Source: JAXGQE01 sp040766585
GTDB lineage: Bacteria; Bacillota; SLNR01
Direction: 5' to 3'
NCBI GenBank assembly: GCA_040766585.1
Contig: JAXGQE010000008.1
Location: forward strand, 77,975 to 141,974
Length of the DNA: 64,000 nt
Shown here: piece by piece, positions 20,362 through 29,069 of the stretch
How positions within the stretch are numbered: the first letter of the stretch is position 1
Layout: the number at the start of each line of letters is the position of its first letter
Notes under the pieces: model-generated
What the model was told of the DNA's origin: nothing
Databases searched by the model: none
Seen by the model: the letters and a program-made list of their open reading frames with translations, nothing else
Made by a program: the position numbers and the translations under genes

Positions 20362-21138
20362 ATGAAAAAGAAGTTTTTGATCCAGATGGCCCTGCTGATC
20401 CTCAGCGTCCTGGTCACCAGTGCACTGGCTTTGGGGGGAATTCTTCCCGACAATACCAACATTGCCTCCGTGGAAAAAATCCCCTGCGAGGGTTCGAATC
20501 AATATGTGGTCAAAGTCAACAACGAGAGGGTTTTCGAGACAGCCCAAGAGGATCCGTGCCAGATCGGCTACACCCTTCAGGAAGCATCCAAGGTGGCCGC
20601 CGATTTGAATAAAGCATTCCGGATAAATCAGGGACCCCTGCGGGTCACACCGGATCTGGTGGATCAGCAGCCCGTGATCAAAGTATCCGATACGCCGATT
20701 GTATCCATTGAAGAGACCGATGCAGAGTATTCCCAAACGACCACTTCGGAACTGGCTCTGATCTGGGCGGATCAACTGCGGCAGGCACTGCGGGAAAGCC
20801 CGGCCTCAGCCCTGCGATCCACAGCGCAGCGCAGTACAGCCCGATTGGAGGAAGGGCGCGCATCCTGGTACGGCGGTCGCTTCCACGGCCGGCGCACAGC
20901 CAGTGGGGAGACCTTTCACGAAGGCATGCTGACGGCCGCCCACAAAACGCTTCCCTTCGGTACCGTAGTGCTGGTCACCAATCTGGCCAATCAGCGCAGC
21001 GTCCTGGTGAAAATTAACGATCGGGGACCCTATTCTGCCGGGCGGATCATTGACCTGTCCCGAAGGGCTGCCGATGATATCGGAATGATTCGGTCGGGGA
21101 CGGCCCCCGTGATTATCGAAGTACTGTCCGGTTACTGA
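20362..21138 (+). CDS. RlpA-like exported protein with double-psi beta-barrel
   Basis: A 258-residue protein starting with a signal peptide (KKKFLIQMALLILSVLVTSA). The middle region is unassigned. The C-terminal 90 residues form an RlpA-like double-psi beta-barrel: ASWYGGRFHGRRTASGE, AAHKTLPFGT, and the NDRGP / DLSRRAADDIGM ending. RlpA proteins bind, and in some bacteria cleave, peptidoglycan strands lacking stem peptides. ATG 20362 has AGGTGG upstream. It follows the ispDF terminator and has no obvious partner. Confidence 0.88.
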   Translation: MKKKFLIQMALLILSVLVTSALALGGILPDNTNIASVEKIPCEGSNQYVVKVNNERVFETAQEDPCQIGYTLQEASKVAADLNKAFRINQGPLRVTPDLVDQQPVIKVSDTPIVSIEETDAEYSQTTTSELALIWADQLRQALRESPASALRSTAQRSTARLEEGRASWYGGRFHGRRTASGETFHEGMLTAAHKTLPFGTVVLVTNLANQRSVLVKINDRGPYSAGRIIDLSRRAADDIGMIRSGTAPVIIEVLSGY

Positions 21139-21171
21139 TCCGGCCCATGTCTGGAGCTTGCGCGGCAGTGA

Positions 21172-21201
21172 TTGTCTACCCACTCTTGATTGTGGTATAA
21201 T
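21172..21201 (+). promoter_or_regulatory. gltX promoter
   Basis: TTGTCT at 21172 and TATAAT at 21196 with an 18-bp spacer, 32 bases before the start codon. No T-box is visible in this short leader, in contrast to cysS. Confidence 0.75.
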
Positions 21202-21232
21202 GGGTTCGTTAACTATGCAGGGAGGTATTATG

Positions 21233-22693
21233 ATGGCGGAAAAGGTGAGAGTACGCATTGCGCCGAGTCCAACCGGCCCGGTCCATATCGGAAACGTACG
21301 GACAGCTCTTTTTAACTGGCTGTTTGCCAAGCATTACGGTGGGGATTTCATCCTCCGATTTGAGGATACGGATACAGCGCGATCCAAGGATGAGTATGCT
21401 CAGATCATCATCAACGAATTCAAATGGCTGGGCCTCGACTGGCAGGAAGGTCCGGATATCGGCGGACCCTATGGCCCGTACAAACAAACCGAGAAACTGG
21501 ACCAGTATCGGCAGTGGGCTGATAAGCTGGTACAGGAAAGGAAAGCATACTACTGCTTCTGCTCCCAGGAAGAACTGGATCAGGGGCGTGAAGATGCCTC
21601 CGGACGGGGAGAAGTATATGTGTATCCCGGAACCTGCCGGAATCTGACCGATGCTGAAAAGGACGAACTGCTGGCCAAAGGACAAAAACCGTCGATCCGG
21701 TTTGCGGTACCCAAGGGTCAGAAGATTATCATTGAAGATATTGTGCGGGGAAACGTGGAATTTGACAGCGATATTCTGGGCGATTTTGTCATCGTGAGGC
21801 CGGATGGTGTTCCCATCTATAATTTTGCCGTGGTCATCGATGATGCGGACATGCATATTACCCATGTCATCCGGGCGGAAGAACACATTTCCAATACGCC
21901 CAGGCAAATCCTCATATACGAAGCCCTGGGCTTTCAGCTGCCTCGCTTTGCCCATGTATCCATGGTACTGGGCCCAGACCGCACCAAACTGAGCAAGCGG
22001 CATGGAGCGGCTTTTGTGGGTCAGTACAGGGAGGAAGGATACCTGCCCGAAGCATTGATCAATTTCCTGGCGCTTCTGGGATGGTCCCCGGAGGGAGAAA
22101 AGGAAATCATGACCCTGGAGGAACTGATCCAGGAGTTTACTCTGGATCGGATTGCCAAAAACCCCGGGGTGTTCGATATTCAAAAGCTGAACTGGATGAA
22201 TGGTCACTACATCCGGCAGAGCAGCGATGACCGGATTCTCGATCTTTCAGTTCCGCATCTGATCCAGGCCGGCTTCATTGAAGGCGATCTATCCCATGAA
22301 AAGAGAGAGTGGCTGAAGCAGGTCATTGCCTGCATCAAAGACCATCTGGAAAATGTCAGCCAGGTGGTGAAGCACGCGTCCATTTTCTTTGTGGATACCA
22401 TTGTTCCGGAAAACGACGAAGCGGAAGCGGTCCTGAAGGAAGAAACAGCGCCCTCGGTATTTTCCGCCTTTTTGGATAAGATGGATCATCTAGACGATTT
22501 TTCTCCGGAGGCGATTCAGAAAGAACTGAAGGTGCTGACCAAAGAACTGAAACTGGGCGGTAAAAAAGTATACATGCCGATTCGGGTAGCTTTGACGGGA
22601 CAAACCCATGGACCTGAACTCCATCATATCATTCACCTTCTGGGAATCGGTCGGATAAAGGAGAGAATGGGGCAGATACTGTCAATAGTCTGA
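21233..22693 (+). CDS. gltX: Glutamyl-tRNA synthetase, C-terminus replaced by IS sequence
   Basis: A 486-residue class I aminoacyl-tRNA synthetase that charges tRNA-Glu. The opening RIAPSPTGPVHIGNVRTALF carries the HIGH motif, and KLSKRHG carries KMSKS. ATG 21233 is 7 bases after GGGAGG; ATG 21230 is also possible. An IS inserted at 22680 changes the last codons: the gene now ends QILSIV, with SIV and the stop supplied by the IS. On the far side of the IS the original ending can still be read at 24326-24354 as MGQILDTD and a stop. Only three residues are changed, so the enzyme is probably functional. Confidence 0.95.
   Translation: MAEKVRVRIAPSPTGPVHIGNVRTALFNWLFAKHYGGDFILRFEDTDTARSKDEYAQIIINEFKWLGLDWQEGPDIGGPYGPYKQTEKLDQYRQWADKLVQERKAYYCFCSQEELDQGREDASGRGEVYVYPGTCRNLTDAEKDELLAKGQKPSIRFAVPKGQKIIIEDIVRGNVEFDSDILGDFVIVRPDGVPIYNFAVVIDDADMHITHVIRAEEHISNTPRQILIYEALGFQLPRFAHVSMVLGPDRTKLSKRHGAAFVGQYREEGYLPEALINFLALLGWSPEGEKEIMTLEELIQEFTLDRIAKNPGVFDIQKLNWMNGHYIRQSSDDRILDLSVPHLIQAGFIEGDLSHEKREWLKQVIACIKDHLENVSQVVKHASIFFVDTIVPENDEAEAVLKEETAPSVFSAFLDKMDHLDDFSPEAIQKELKVLTKELKLGGKKVYMPIRVALTGQTHGPELHHIIHLLGIGRIKERMGQILSIV
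22663..22679. repeat. 17-bp target site duplication, left copy
   Basis: GAGAATGGGGCAGATAC here is repeated exactly at 24322-24338 on the other side of the IS. Both copies belong to the original gltX 3' end. Confidence 0.95.
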
Positions 22694-22771
22694 GATAATG
22701 TCACCTAAAAGAGACGAGATTATTCTGAGAAAATGTCACCTTGAATAAGTCAAGAAAAGATTGAAGAATTT

Positions 22772-22905
22772 GTGGGGACGCTGTCCCCACCCTGTCCTGG
22801 CTGGAAGGCAGGTGCCTGATGGGACAGGCACCTAAAAACAGGATGGACAACACAGGGGACTGTCAAGGGTACACAAGCGAATAAGACCGCTCGCCCTTGA
22901 CAGTC
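22772..22905. repeat. Three strong hairpins in the non-coding left part of the IS
   Basis: GTGGGGAC/GTCCCCAC at 22772-22790, AGGTGCCTG/CAGGCACCT at 22810-22833, and GACTGTCAAGGG/CCCTTGACAGTC at 22858-22905 (with a nested AGCG/CGCT). All stems are perfect. The region 22694-23058 contains no gene that I can support. Confidence 0.8.
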
Positions 22906-23058
22906 TGAAGCATATCCTCTATGCCCATGGACGGACGGAGCTAAACAGATCATCCAACATGGCGAGCATTTCAGCATCTCTCATGAAGCCATAAAGGGGG
23001 ACAGGGTTTTTAGCACTTTTTCGCCAGGGATGATCGGCCGATGGAGGGGACCCCATTT

Positions 23059-24247
23059 TCAGGGCGGTTGATTTTTCAACCAGATCCATTTTCTTAGGCC
23101 TTTGATCCAGAATGGCGGTTCGAAAAGCGCATCTTTGTAGATGCAGCGGATTCCTTGAAGCGGATGATCCAAGACGGTCACTTTACCTTCGGCATGGCTT
23201 GAACGGGTTTATGGTGCTGCATTAACTGATAATACAGACCCTGGTACGAAAAAGCACCCTGGTCGATGAGAGTACGGGTATGTTTGATACAAAGCACCGT
23301 AGTGAGATCACAAGAAGAATCCACCGGGCGAAAAGCCGGGAGCGAGTCTTGCGGAACCACCGCAAATCGAAGGTTAAAATGGCGGATCATTTCCGGTAAG
23401 AAGGCATTGGCTTGTTCCAGGGAAGTAATGCCACTGAGTTCAAACATCACCGGCAATCGACTTTGCAGGGTGTTCCAGAGCCGTTCGATACGGCCCTTGG
23501 CTTGAGGGGAGCGGGCTTTGATCATCTGAATGGCAAGCTCTTGCATGGCCCGTCCGAATTGGGTCAAAGGCTCAGTGACTCCTTGAAGCTGATCTTCTAG
23601 CGAGACAGCCGTATCCTTCGGAGAAAAGAAGATGGTGTGGCGGTCACAGTACAATTTCGCCGGACGGCCATATTCTTTGAGAAGTTGATTCATCACCTGA
23701 AAGTAGCCATGCAGACACTCATTTTCCGAAAAATGCAGCCCTAAGATGGCCCCAGTGGCATCATCAATTGCCCCATGCAATGTGATGGGCTTTTCATTGG
23801 GAATCCAGCAAAAGGGGAAGCATCCATTTGAACCAGAATGCCTGCCTGGCTCTGTCTTTTTCGACGATGGTGTGCCTTTTTCTGGCGATGAATTTTGGGG
23901 CTTTTAATCCCTGCCTGAGTCAGCGTGCGGTAAACGGTGGGATAACTCACATGGATCCCTTCCATCTCCGCTAAAAGCTCGTGGAAATGAGCAAAATTGG
24001 CCGATGGATACTTAGTCTGTTTGAGAGAGACTATGTGTGTGCAAAGCGGATCAGAAACAGCGTGTGCGGGTGCTCGACCTCGATTTTTATGGATGAGAAA
24101 CGACGGTCCGTGGTTCAAAACCCCTCCTTTTAAACGGAGCACTTGTCGTTCACTGAGGCCCAACATCTCAGCCGCTGTTTTGATGGTAATTACTTTATCA
24201 ATCGTTTGGTTAATGACCCGAAGTTTTTCGACTTCTTGTAGAGTCAT
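23059..24247 (-). pseudogene. IS1202/ISNCY-type DDE transposase with two frameshifts
   Basis: The reading starts at ATG 24247 on the minus strand with a helix-turn-helix (AAEMLGLSERQVLRL near 25-40), then the DDE core: MDASPF, LHGAIDDATG, LYCDRHTIF and ARSPQAKGRIERLW. A single G is missing near 23809 compared with the first copy, breaking the frame before the core. A second 1-base deletion near 23180 causes a stop after MPKVK; one frame over, a normal-looking 40-residue tail continues to a stop at 23059. Catalytic residues are all still encoded. Either the copy is dead or these are base-calling errors. Confidence 0.85.
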
Positions 24248-24321
24248 GTTGAATATCTCCTTCTCATAGGTGACATTTTATCAGAATAAATTCAACATGA
24301 CATTATCACAGAATAACTACA

Positions 24322-24338
24322 GAGAATGGGGCAGATAC
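24322..24338. repeat. 17-bp target site duplication, right copy
   Basis: Exact copy of 22663-22679. The next base begins the TTGACA -35 box of the cysS promoter and also continues the native gltX reading frame to TGA at 24352-24354. Confidence 0.95.
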
Positions 24339-24367
24339 TTGACACCGATTGAGCAATTATCTACAAT
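24339..24367 (+). promoter_or_regulatory. cysS promoter
   Basis: TTGACA at 24339 and TACAAT at 24362 with a 17-bp spacer. The -35 box begins at the first base after the IS target duplication. Before the insertion it lay inside the last codons of gltX. Confidence 0.85.
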
Positions 24368-24384
24368 AAGGATACATCTTCATA

Positions 24385-24630
24385 GAACTCTGCAATGATC
24401 AGAAAGAGTACTCCGGTTTCCATCAGAGAGGGCAGCCCCGGCTGAAAGCTGTCTAGTATCCGGAAGAAAGTGCGTCTGTGAGCTGCTTGCTGAAGGACCG
24501 GGTCCGGTAGGCAAGCCGGTGTACCCGTTACCGTACAGGCAATCAGCCAACAAGGTGAGACGGGCAGCCGTCTAACCAGAGTGGAATCGCGGAAACCCGT
24601 CTCTGGATGTTATGAGACGGGTTTGTTATA
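24385..24630 (+). promoter_or_regulatory. T-box leader (tRNA-Cys sensing) with terminator
   Basis: The leader of cysS carries the T-box sequence AGAGTGGAATCGCGG at 24578-24592, close to the family consensus. It is followed by an intrinsic terminator: AAACCCGTCTC at 24593 pairs with GAGACGGGTTT at 24614, then a T-rich end. Upstream is a Stem I-like region with AGAGAG and GGCTGAAAGC elements. The triplet TGC at 24471-24473, after GAAGAAAG, is a good specifier codon for cysteine. Uncharged tRNA-Cys should favour the antiterminator and switch on cysS. Specifier placement is inferred. Confidence 0.88.
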
Positions 24631-24647
24631 TCAAAGGAGGGAACAGA

Positions 24648-26048
24648 ATGATCAAAATGTTCAATGATCTGACCAAGAAAAAGGATGAGTTTATTCCCCT
24701 GGAAAGCGGGAAAGTGGGTATGTATGTCTGTGGACCCACCGTCTATGACTATTTTCATATCGGAAATGCCAGAGCCTTTACCATGTTTGATTTGATCCGA
24801 AGGTATCTGGAATACCGCGGCTACGATGTCACGTATGTCCAGAATTTCACCGATATCGATGATAAAATGATTAACCGTGCCAATGACCTGGGGATCACCG
24901 TTCGTGAACTGGCGGAACGATACATCAAGGAATATTTCGATGATGCCGATGCATTGGGAATCCACAGGGCGGACCATCACCCCAAAGCCACAGAACATAT
25001 TGTCGAAATCATCGATATTGTAGACCGGCTGGTGAAAAAGGGGTATGCCTATGAGATGGATGGCGATGTCTATTTCGATGCCCATAAGTTCGACGAATAC
25101 GGTAAACTCTCCCATCAGAATCTGGAGGAACTGGAATCCGGAGCCCGGGTGGATGTGGATGAACGGAAGCACAATCCCATTGACTTTGCTCTGTGGAAGA
25201 AGCAGAAACCGGGTGAGCCGGCCTGGGAAAGCCCCTGGGGAATGGGACGGCCGGGATGGCACATTGAATGCTCCGCCATGGCCTCCAAGTATCTGGGGGA
25301 TACCATCGATATCCACGCCGGCGGTGCCGACCTGGTATTCCCGCATCATGAGAATGAAATCGCCCAGTCGGAGGCGGCCAACGGCAAACCCTTCGCCAAT
25401 TACTGGCTGCACAATGGATACTTGAACATTGACGGTGAAAAAATGTCCAAGTCGCTGGGCAATTTCTTCACAGTCCGCGATATCCGCAAGAAATATGACC
25501 CGGAAGTGGTGCGATTCTTCCTGATGTCAGCCCACTACAGGAATCCATTGAATTTCAGTGAGGAACAGCTGATCAGCGCCAAAAACGGACTGGACCGACT
25601 GTACACCACATTGAACAATCTGGAGTTTGCCAAAGAGTCAGCCAAAGAAGATCATCCAGTCACCGAAGACAGGGTGATGGAGAAGATCAACGAGCATGAA
25701 AACCATTTTATCGAATCCATGGATGATGATTTCAATACAGCAGATGCCGTTTCCGCTCTGTTCATGTTTGCCCGGGATATGAATATTTTCGTCAAAGAAG
25801 GCATGACGGTAAAAGCCATCGACCGGGCGGTGGGGAAACTGAAAGCATGGGGAGACCTTCTGGGGATCCTGCAGAGAAGCGGCGAAGAAAGCGGAGTCAA
25901 TCCCGATGTGGAAGCACTCATCGAAAAACGAAACCAGGCCAGAAAAGAGAGGAACTGGGCGGAGGCGGACCGGATCCGGGCTGAGCTGTCCGGGATGGGA
26001 ATCACCATCGAGGACACGCCCCAGGGAACCCGGATTGTATCCCGCTAA
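24648..26048 (+). CDS. cysS: Cysteinyl-tRNA synthetase
   Basis: A 466-residue class I synthetase. The N-terminal YVCGPTVYDYFHIGNAR holds a zinc-ligand Cys and the HIGH motif. GWHIECSAMA and HAGGADLVFPHHENE carry further zinc-site residues, and KMSKSLGN is the second signature. ATG 24648 has AAAGGAGGG upstream. It lies behind a T-box leader, so it is controlled by tRNA-Cys charging. A hairpin terminator follows. Confidence 0.97.
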   Translation: MIKMFNDLTKKKDEFIPLESGKVGMYVCGPTVYDYFHIGNARAFTMFDLIRRYLEYRGYDVTYVQNFTDIDDKMINRANDLGITVRELAERYIKEYFDDADALGIHRADHHPKATEHIVEIIDIVDRLVKKGYAYEMDGDVYFDAHKFDEYGKLSHQNLEELESGARVDVDERKHNPIDFALWKKQKPGEPAWESPWGMGRPGWHIECSAMASKYLGDTIDIHAGGADLVFPHHENEIAQSEAANGKPFANYWLHNGYLNIDGEKMSKSLGNFFTVRDIRKKYDPEVVRFFLMSAHYRNPLNFSEEQLISAKNGLDRLYTTLNNLEFAKESAKEDHPVTEDRVMEKINEHENHFIESMDDDFNTADAVSALFMFARDMNIFVKEGMTVKAIDRAVGKLKAWGDLLGILQRSGEESGVNPDVEALIEKRNQARKERNWAEADRIRAELSGMGITIEDTPQGTRIVSR

Positions 26049-26068
26049 TCTCAGAAGCCAAAGTAACG

Positions 26069-26097
26069 GGAACAGCTGTGATGCTGTTCCTGTTTCG
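26069..26097 (+). terminator. Terminator after cysS
   Basis: GGAACAGC and GCTGTTCC form an 8-bp stem with a TGTGAT loop, followed by TGTTTCG, a weak T tract. Confidence 0.65.
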
Positions 26098-26103
26098 CTT
26101 ATG

Positions 26104-26132
26104 TTGTATTTTTCGTCTGAAATGCCTATAAT
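26104..26132 (+). promoter_or_regulatory. Promoter of the mrnC-thyX-rlmB genes
   Basis: TTGTAT at 26104 and TATAAT at 26127 with a 17-bp spacer, directly after the cysS terminator. Confidence 0.75.
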
Positions 26133-26144
26133 GGAGTAAATACC

Positions 26145-26636
26145 ATGATAAAGCGGGGAATGGATTTGGATGGAATGAATGATGCAACTCGGAGTACACC
26201 TGAATATGACTGGGGAGGGAGTCCTGCAGTGGCGGCCAGCACCGGAATACAAACCGGTGGCGATCCTCTGCAGACCGTTCCGATCCCCATTATTGCCTAC
26301 ATTGGCGATGCCATCTACGAGCTCTATGCCCGGCTGCAGTCCGTGAAGACCACAGCATGGAGAATGAAAGATATTCACCGATCGGCAGTTGGTCTGGTCA
26401 AAGCGGATTCCCAGGCGGAATTCCTGCGGCGACTGGATCCGATGTTAAGCGAAAAGGAAAAAGAAGTGGTCCGGCGGGGGAGAAATGCCAAATCGGGACA
26501 GATCCCTCGAGGGGTCTCCGCCAGTTCATACCGGCACAGCACCGCCCTGGAAACGCTGATTGGGTATCTGTATCTGTGCGGGAACCGGGAGCGGCTGGAT
26601 GAATTGTTCACCTATCTGGGATCGGTGGATGAATAA
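26145..26636 (+). CDS. mrnC: Mini-ribonuclease III (MrnC)
   Basis: Up to 163 residues; an RNase III catalytic domain without the double-stranded RNA-binding domain. The segment AYIGDAIYELYARL holds the acidic catalytic motif, and YRHSTALETLIGYLYL the second. In B. subtilis this enzyme matures 23S rRNA ends. The start is uncertain: ATG 26145 has no ribosome binding site and would leave almost no leader, so ATG 26160 or ATG 26175 may be used, giving a length nearer the usual 130-150. thyX follows closely. Confidence 0.92.
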   Translation: MIKRGMDLDGMNDATRSTPEYDWGGSPAVAASTGIQTGGDPLQTVPIPIIAYIGDAIYELYARLQSVKTTAWRMKDIHRSAVGLVKADSQAEFLRRLDPMLSEKEKEVVRRGRNAKSGQIPRGVSASSYRHSTALETLIGYLYLCGNRERLDELFTYLGSVDE

Positions 26637-26658
26637 GAACATGTCAGGAGGGTGTCCA

Positions 26659-27390
26659 TTGGGTCAGAAAACGCTACATGTTGAATTACTGCGATACACC
26701 ACCGGAGTCGAAGAAGTGATTGCCATGGGAGCCAAGCTGTGTTATTCTGCGGCGGATATCGATGCCCTGAAAGCCGGCATTGCCCGGAAGGATCAGAGTG
26801 CATTTATTAAAAAGCTCATGGATATGGGGCACATGTCCCCCATTGAACATGCCAGCTTCACATTTGGGATTGAGGGGGTATCCAGAAGCCTGCTGGCTCA
26901 GATCACCCGGCATCGGATTGCTAGCTTCAGTGTCCAGTCCCAGCGGTATGTAGGTAAAGAAAGTCGTTCGGATGAGGATGTATTCGACTATATCATCCCG
27001 CCTAAAATCGAAGCATTGGGTGAAGATGCCGTGATGGAGTTCTCAAATCAAATGAGAACGATGCAGACATGGTACAACCAGTGGCAGACGAAGCTGGGTG
27101 GTAGTAAGGAATCCGCCAATGAAGATGCTCGTTTTGTTCTGCCCAATGCCTGCGAGACCAAGATGATGGTCACCATGAATGCCCGGGAGCTGCTGCATTT
27201 CTTTGAAGTTCGCTGCTGCCAGCGGGCCCAGTGGGAAATCCGAGCGCTGGCGGATGCCATGCTGAAGCTGGTCCGGGAGGCTGCGCCGGCAGTGTTTGTC
27301 AAGGCCGGTCCGCCGTGTATATCCGGTCCATGCCCGGAAGGGGTTATGTCCTGCGGGAAGATCGAAGAAATGATGGAGAAATATCGGTAA
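26659..27390 (+). CDS. thyX: Flavin-dependent thymidylate synthase ThyX
   Basis: A 243-residue enzyme that makes dTMP from dUMP with FAD and methylene-folate. The signature RHRIASFSVQSQRY (RHRxxSxxxxSQR) is complete, near 85-98. The chosen start is TTG 26659, 6 bases after AGGAGGG; the frame runs open upstream into mrnC but without a ribosome binding site. It is probably co-transcribed with mrnC and rlmB, as in many Firmicutes. Confidence 0.95.
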   Translation: MGQKTLHVELLRYTTGVEEVIAMGAKLCYSAADIDALKAGIARKDQSAFIKKLMDMGHMSPIEHASFTFGIEGVSRSLLAQITRHRIASFSVQSQRYVGKESRSDEDVFDYIIPPKIEALGEDAVMEFSNQMRTMQTWYNQWQTKLGGSKESANEDARFVLPNACETKMMVTMNARELLHFFEVRCCQRAQWEIRALADAMLKLVREAAPAVFVKAGPPCISGPCPEGVMSCGKIEEMMEKYR

Positions 27391-27397
27391 GCAGGGA

Positions 27398-28147
27398 GTG
27401 ACAGGAGTGGACGAGCAGAATCTGATGCATATCGAGGGGCGGAATCCTGTGTGGGAAGCGCTGAGAGCGGGCCGTCCGATTCATAAGATCATTGTTTCCA
27501 AAAGTGCCCGGGGTGCTGTGAAGGAGATCCTGAACCTGGCCCGAGCCAACAACATACCCATTCAGGAAGTGGACGGGGCGCGTATCCAAGCGCTCAGCGA
27601 GAGCCATGCCTCCCAGGGGATCATAGCCATTGCTGCCGTAAAGGAGTATGTGGAATTGGATGATATCCTGGGCATTCCGGAGAAAAGAAACGAGGATCCT
27701 TTCTTTGTAGTGCTGGATGGGATCCAGGATCCTCAGAACCTGGGAACCATCATCCGTACCGCTGAGGCAGCAGGGGTCCACGGGCTGATTGTGGGGAAAC
27801 ACCGATCGGCCGGACTGACCGATGCTGTCGGCAAGGCTTCTGCCGGGGCGGTGGAGTATCTGCCGGTAGCCCGGGTCACCAACATTCCCCAAGCACTGGA
27901 TATACTGAAGCAGAAAGGGATCTGGATTGTCGGGGCCGATGCAGAGGGGGATTCGCTGTATCTGCATCCGAAGTCTGTACAGGGCGCCGTTGCCCTGGTG
28001 ATCGGCAGCGAGGGGGCAGGCATGGGGCGTCTGGTGAAAGAAAAGTGTGATTTTCTGCTGTCACTGCCCATGCGGGGGAATGTCCAGTCGCTGAATGCGT
28101 CGGCGGCAGCGGCGGTATTCATCTACGAAATCCTGCGGCAAAGATAG
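27398..28147 (+). CDS. rlmB: TrmH-type 23S rRNA 2'-O-ribose methyltransferase RlmB
   Basis: A 249-residue SPOUT methyltransferase. The N-terminal substrate-binding domain (EGRNPVWEALRAGRPIHKI) is followed by the knotted SAM domain with DGIQDPQNLGTIIRTAEAAG near 107-126, VIGSEGAGMGRLV, and SLPMRGNVQSLNASAAAAV. The family methylates G2251 (E. coli) in 23S rRNA. The start is GTG 27398 or GTG 27407; the upstream GCAGGGA fits either. Confidence 0.93.
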   Translation: MTGVDEQNLMHIEGRNPVWEALRAGRPIHKIIVSKSARGAVKEILNLARANNIPIQEVDGARIQALSESHASQGIIAIAAVKEYVELDDILGIPEKRNEDPFFVVLDGIQDPQNLGTIIRTAEAAGVHGLIVGKHRSAGLTDAVGKASAGAVEYLPVARVTNIPQALDILKQKGIWIVGADAEGDSLYLHPKSVQGAVALVIGSEGAGMGRLVKEKCDFLLSLPMRGNVQSLNASAAAAVFIYEILRQR

Positions 28148-28190
28148 CGATAAACCTATTTGCTGCAGTACTTTGATGAGTCAGTCCGTC

Positions 28191-28219
28191 TTGACTTGCC
28201 ATGGACCTTCATGTATAAT
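28191..28219 (+). promoter_or_regulatory. sigH promoter
   Basis: TTGACT at 28191 and TATAAT at 28214 with a 17-bp spacer, about 90 bases before the sigH start. Confidence 0.82.
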
Positions 28220-28310
28220 GACAGTGTGTTATGTAGACTAAATCATTGCAGGATCCAGCGCCTTTTCCATAGATCCCAAGTGTTTCATTATGATAACGGG
28301 GGCGATACGA

Positions 28311-28997
28311 GTGACTGTTAATTTCAGTACAGGAAGCGGCTTTGGCGAATGTTTCGATGCGATGGGGGATGAAGAGATCATCGAGAAAGCCAAAGAAGGC
28401 AGCAATGCGGCACTCGAGCATCTGATTCATAAATACAGGAATTTTGTACGGGCGAAAGCGCGTTCTTATTTTTTGATTGGTGCTGACCGGGAAGATATTA
28501 TCCAGGAAGGGATGATTGGGCTGTACAAGGCCATCCGGGACTTCCGCAGCGACAAACTCTCGTCTTTCCGGGCTTTTGCCGAGCTGTGCATCACAAGGCA
28601 GATCATCACAGCCATAAAAACAGCCACTCGCCAAAAACACATTCCGCTAAACTCCTATGTGTCATTAAACAAACCGATCTATGACGAAGATTCCGATCGA
28701 ACTTTACTGGATATCTTGTCAGGATCTAAGATTTCTGACCCTGAAGAGCTCATCATTAGTCGTGAAGAGTTTGGCGACATAGAAGAAAAGATGGGGGAAC
28801 TGCTCAGTGATTTGGAGTGGCGGGTATTGATGGCGTATTTGGATGGAAAATCGTATCAGGAGATTGCCTGTGATCTCAATCGGCATGTGAAGTCCATTGA
28901 TAATGCGCTGCAGCGGGTGAAGAGGAAACTGGAACGATACCTGGATCATCGCAATGAAGAAAATGAAGAAAGAATGGGGCAGGCGGGTCAAAGCTAG
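28311..28997 (+). CDS. sigH: RNA polymerase sigma factor SigH (Spo0H type)
   Basis: A 228-residue sigma-70 family factor. Region 2 includes ADREDIIQEGMIGLYKAIRDF, and region 4 has the HTH YQEIACDLNRHVKSIDNALQR. The match to Firmicute SigH, which acts in early sporulation and competence, is strong, and the rlmB-sigH order agrees. GTG 28311 is preferred because GGGGGCG lies a suitable distance upstream; ATG 28290 lies before it. Confidence 0.93.
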   Translation: MTVNFSTGSGFGECFDAMGDEEIIEKAKEGSNAALEHLIHKYRNFVRAKARSYFLIGADREDIIQEGMIGLYKAIRDFRSDKLSSFRAFAELCITRQIITAIKTATRQKHIPLNSYVSLNKPIYDEDSDRTLLDILSGSKISDPEELIISREEFGDIEEKMGELLSDLEWRVLMAYLDGKSYQEIACDLNRHVKSIDNALQRVKRKLERYLDHRNEENEERMGQAGQS

Positions 28998-29014
28998 GTT
29001 TTAACGAACCGAAC

Positions 29015-29043
29015 TTGACGCCGGTGAGGCCAGCGTGTATAAT
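29015..29043 (+). promoter_or_regulatory. tRNA-Thr promoter
   Basis: TTGACG at 29015 and TATAAT at 29038 with a 17-bp spacer, 26 bases before the tRNA. Confidence 0.85.
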
Positions 29044-29069
29044 GGTTTTCGGTGTCAAAAATGAACAGT

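Larger units (their letters stand above)
22680..24321 (-). mobile_element. Complete IS1202/ISNCY-type insertion sequence, 1642 bp
   Basis: Both ends were found. The left end TGTCAATAGTCTGAGATAATGTCACCT and the inverted right end share ATTCTG- and GATAATGTCA-type blocks over about 60 bases, making imperfect terminal inverted repeats with TG...CA tips. A 17-bp target duplication flanks it. Long target duplications are typical of this family. The transposase is on the minus strand and is broken by two 1-base deletions. The left 380 bases hold no gene but three strong hairpins. A partial copy lies at 1-958. Confidence 0.92.
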
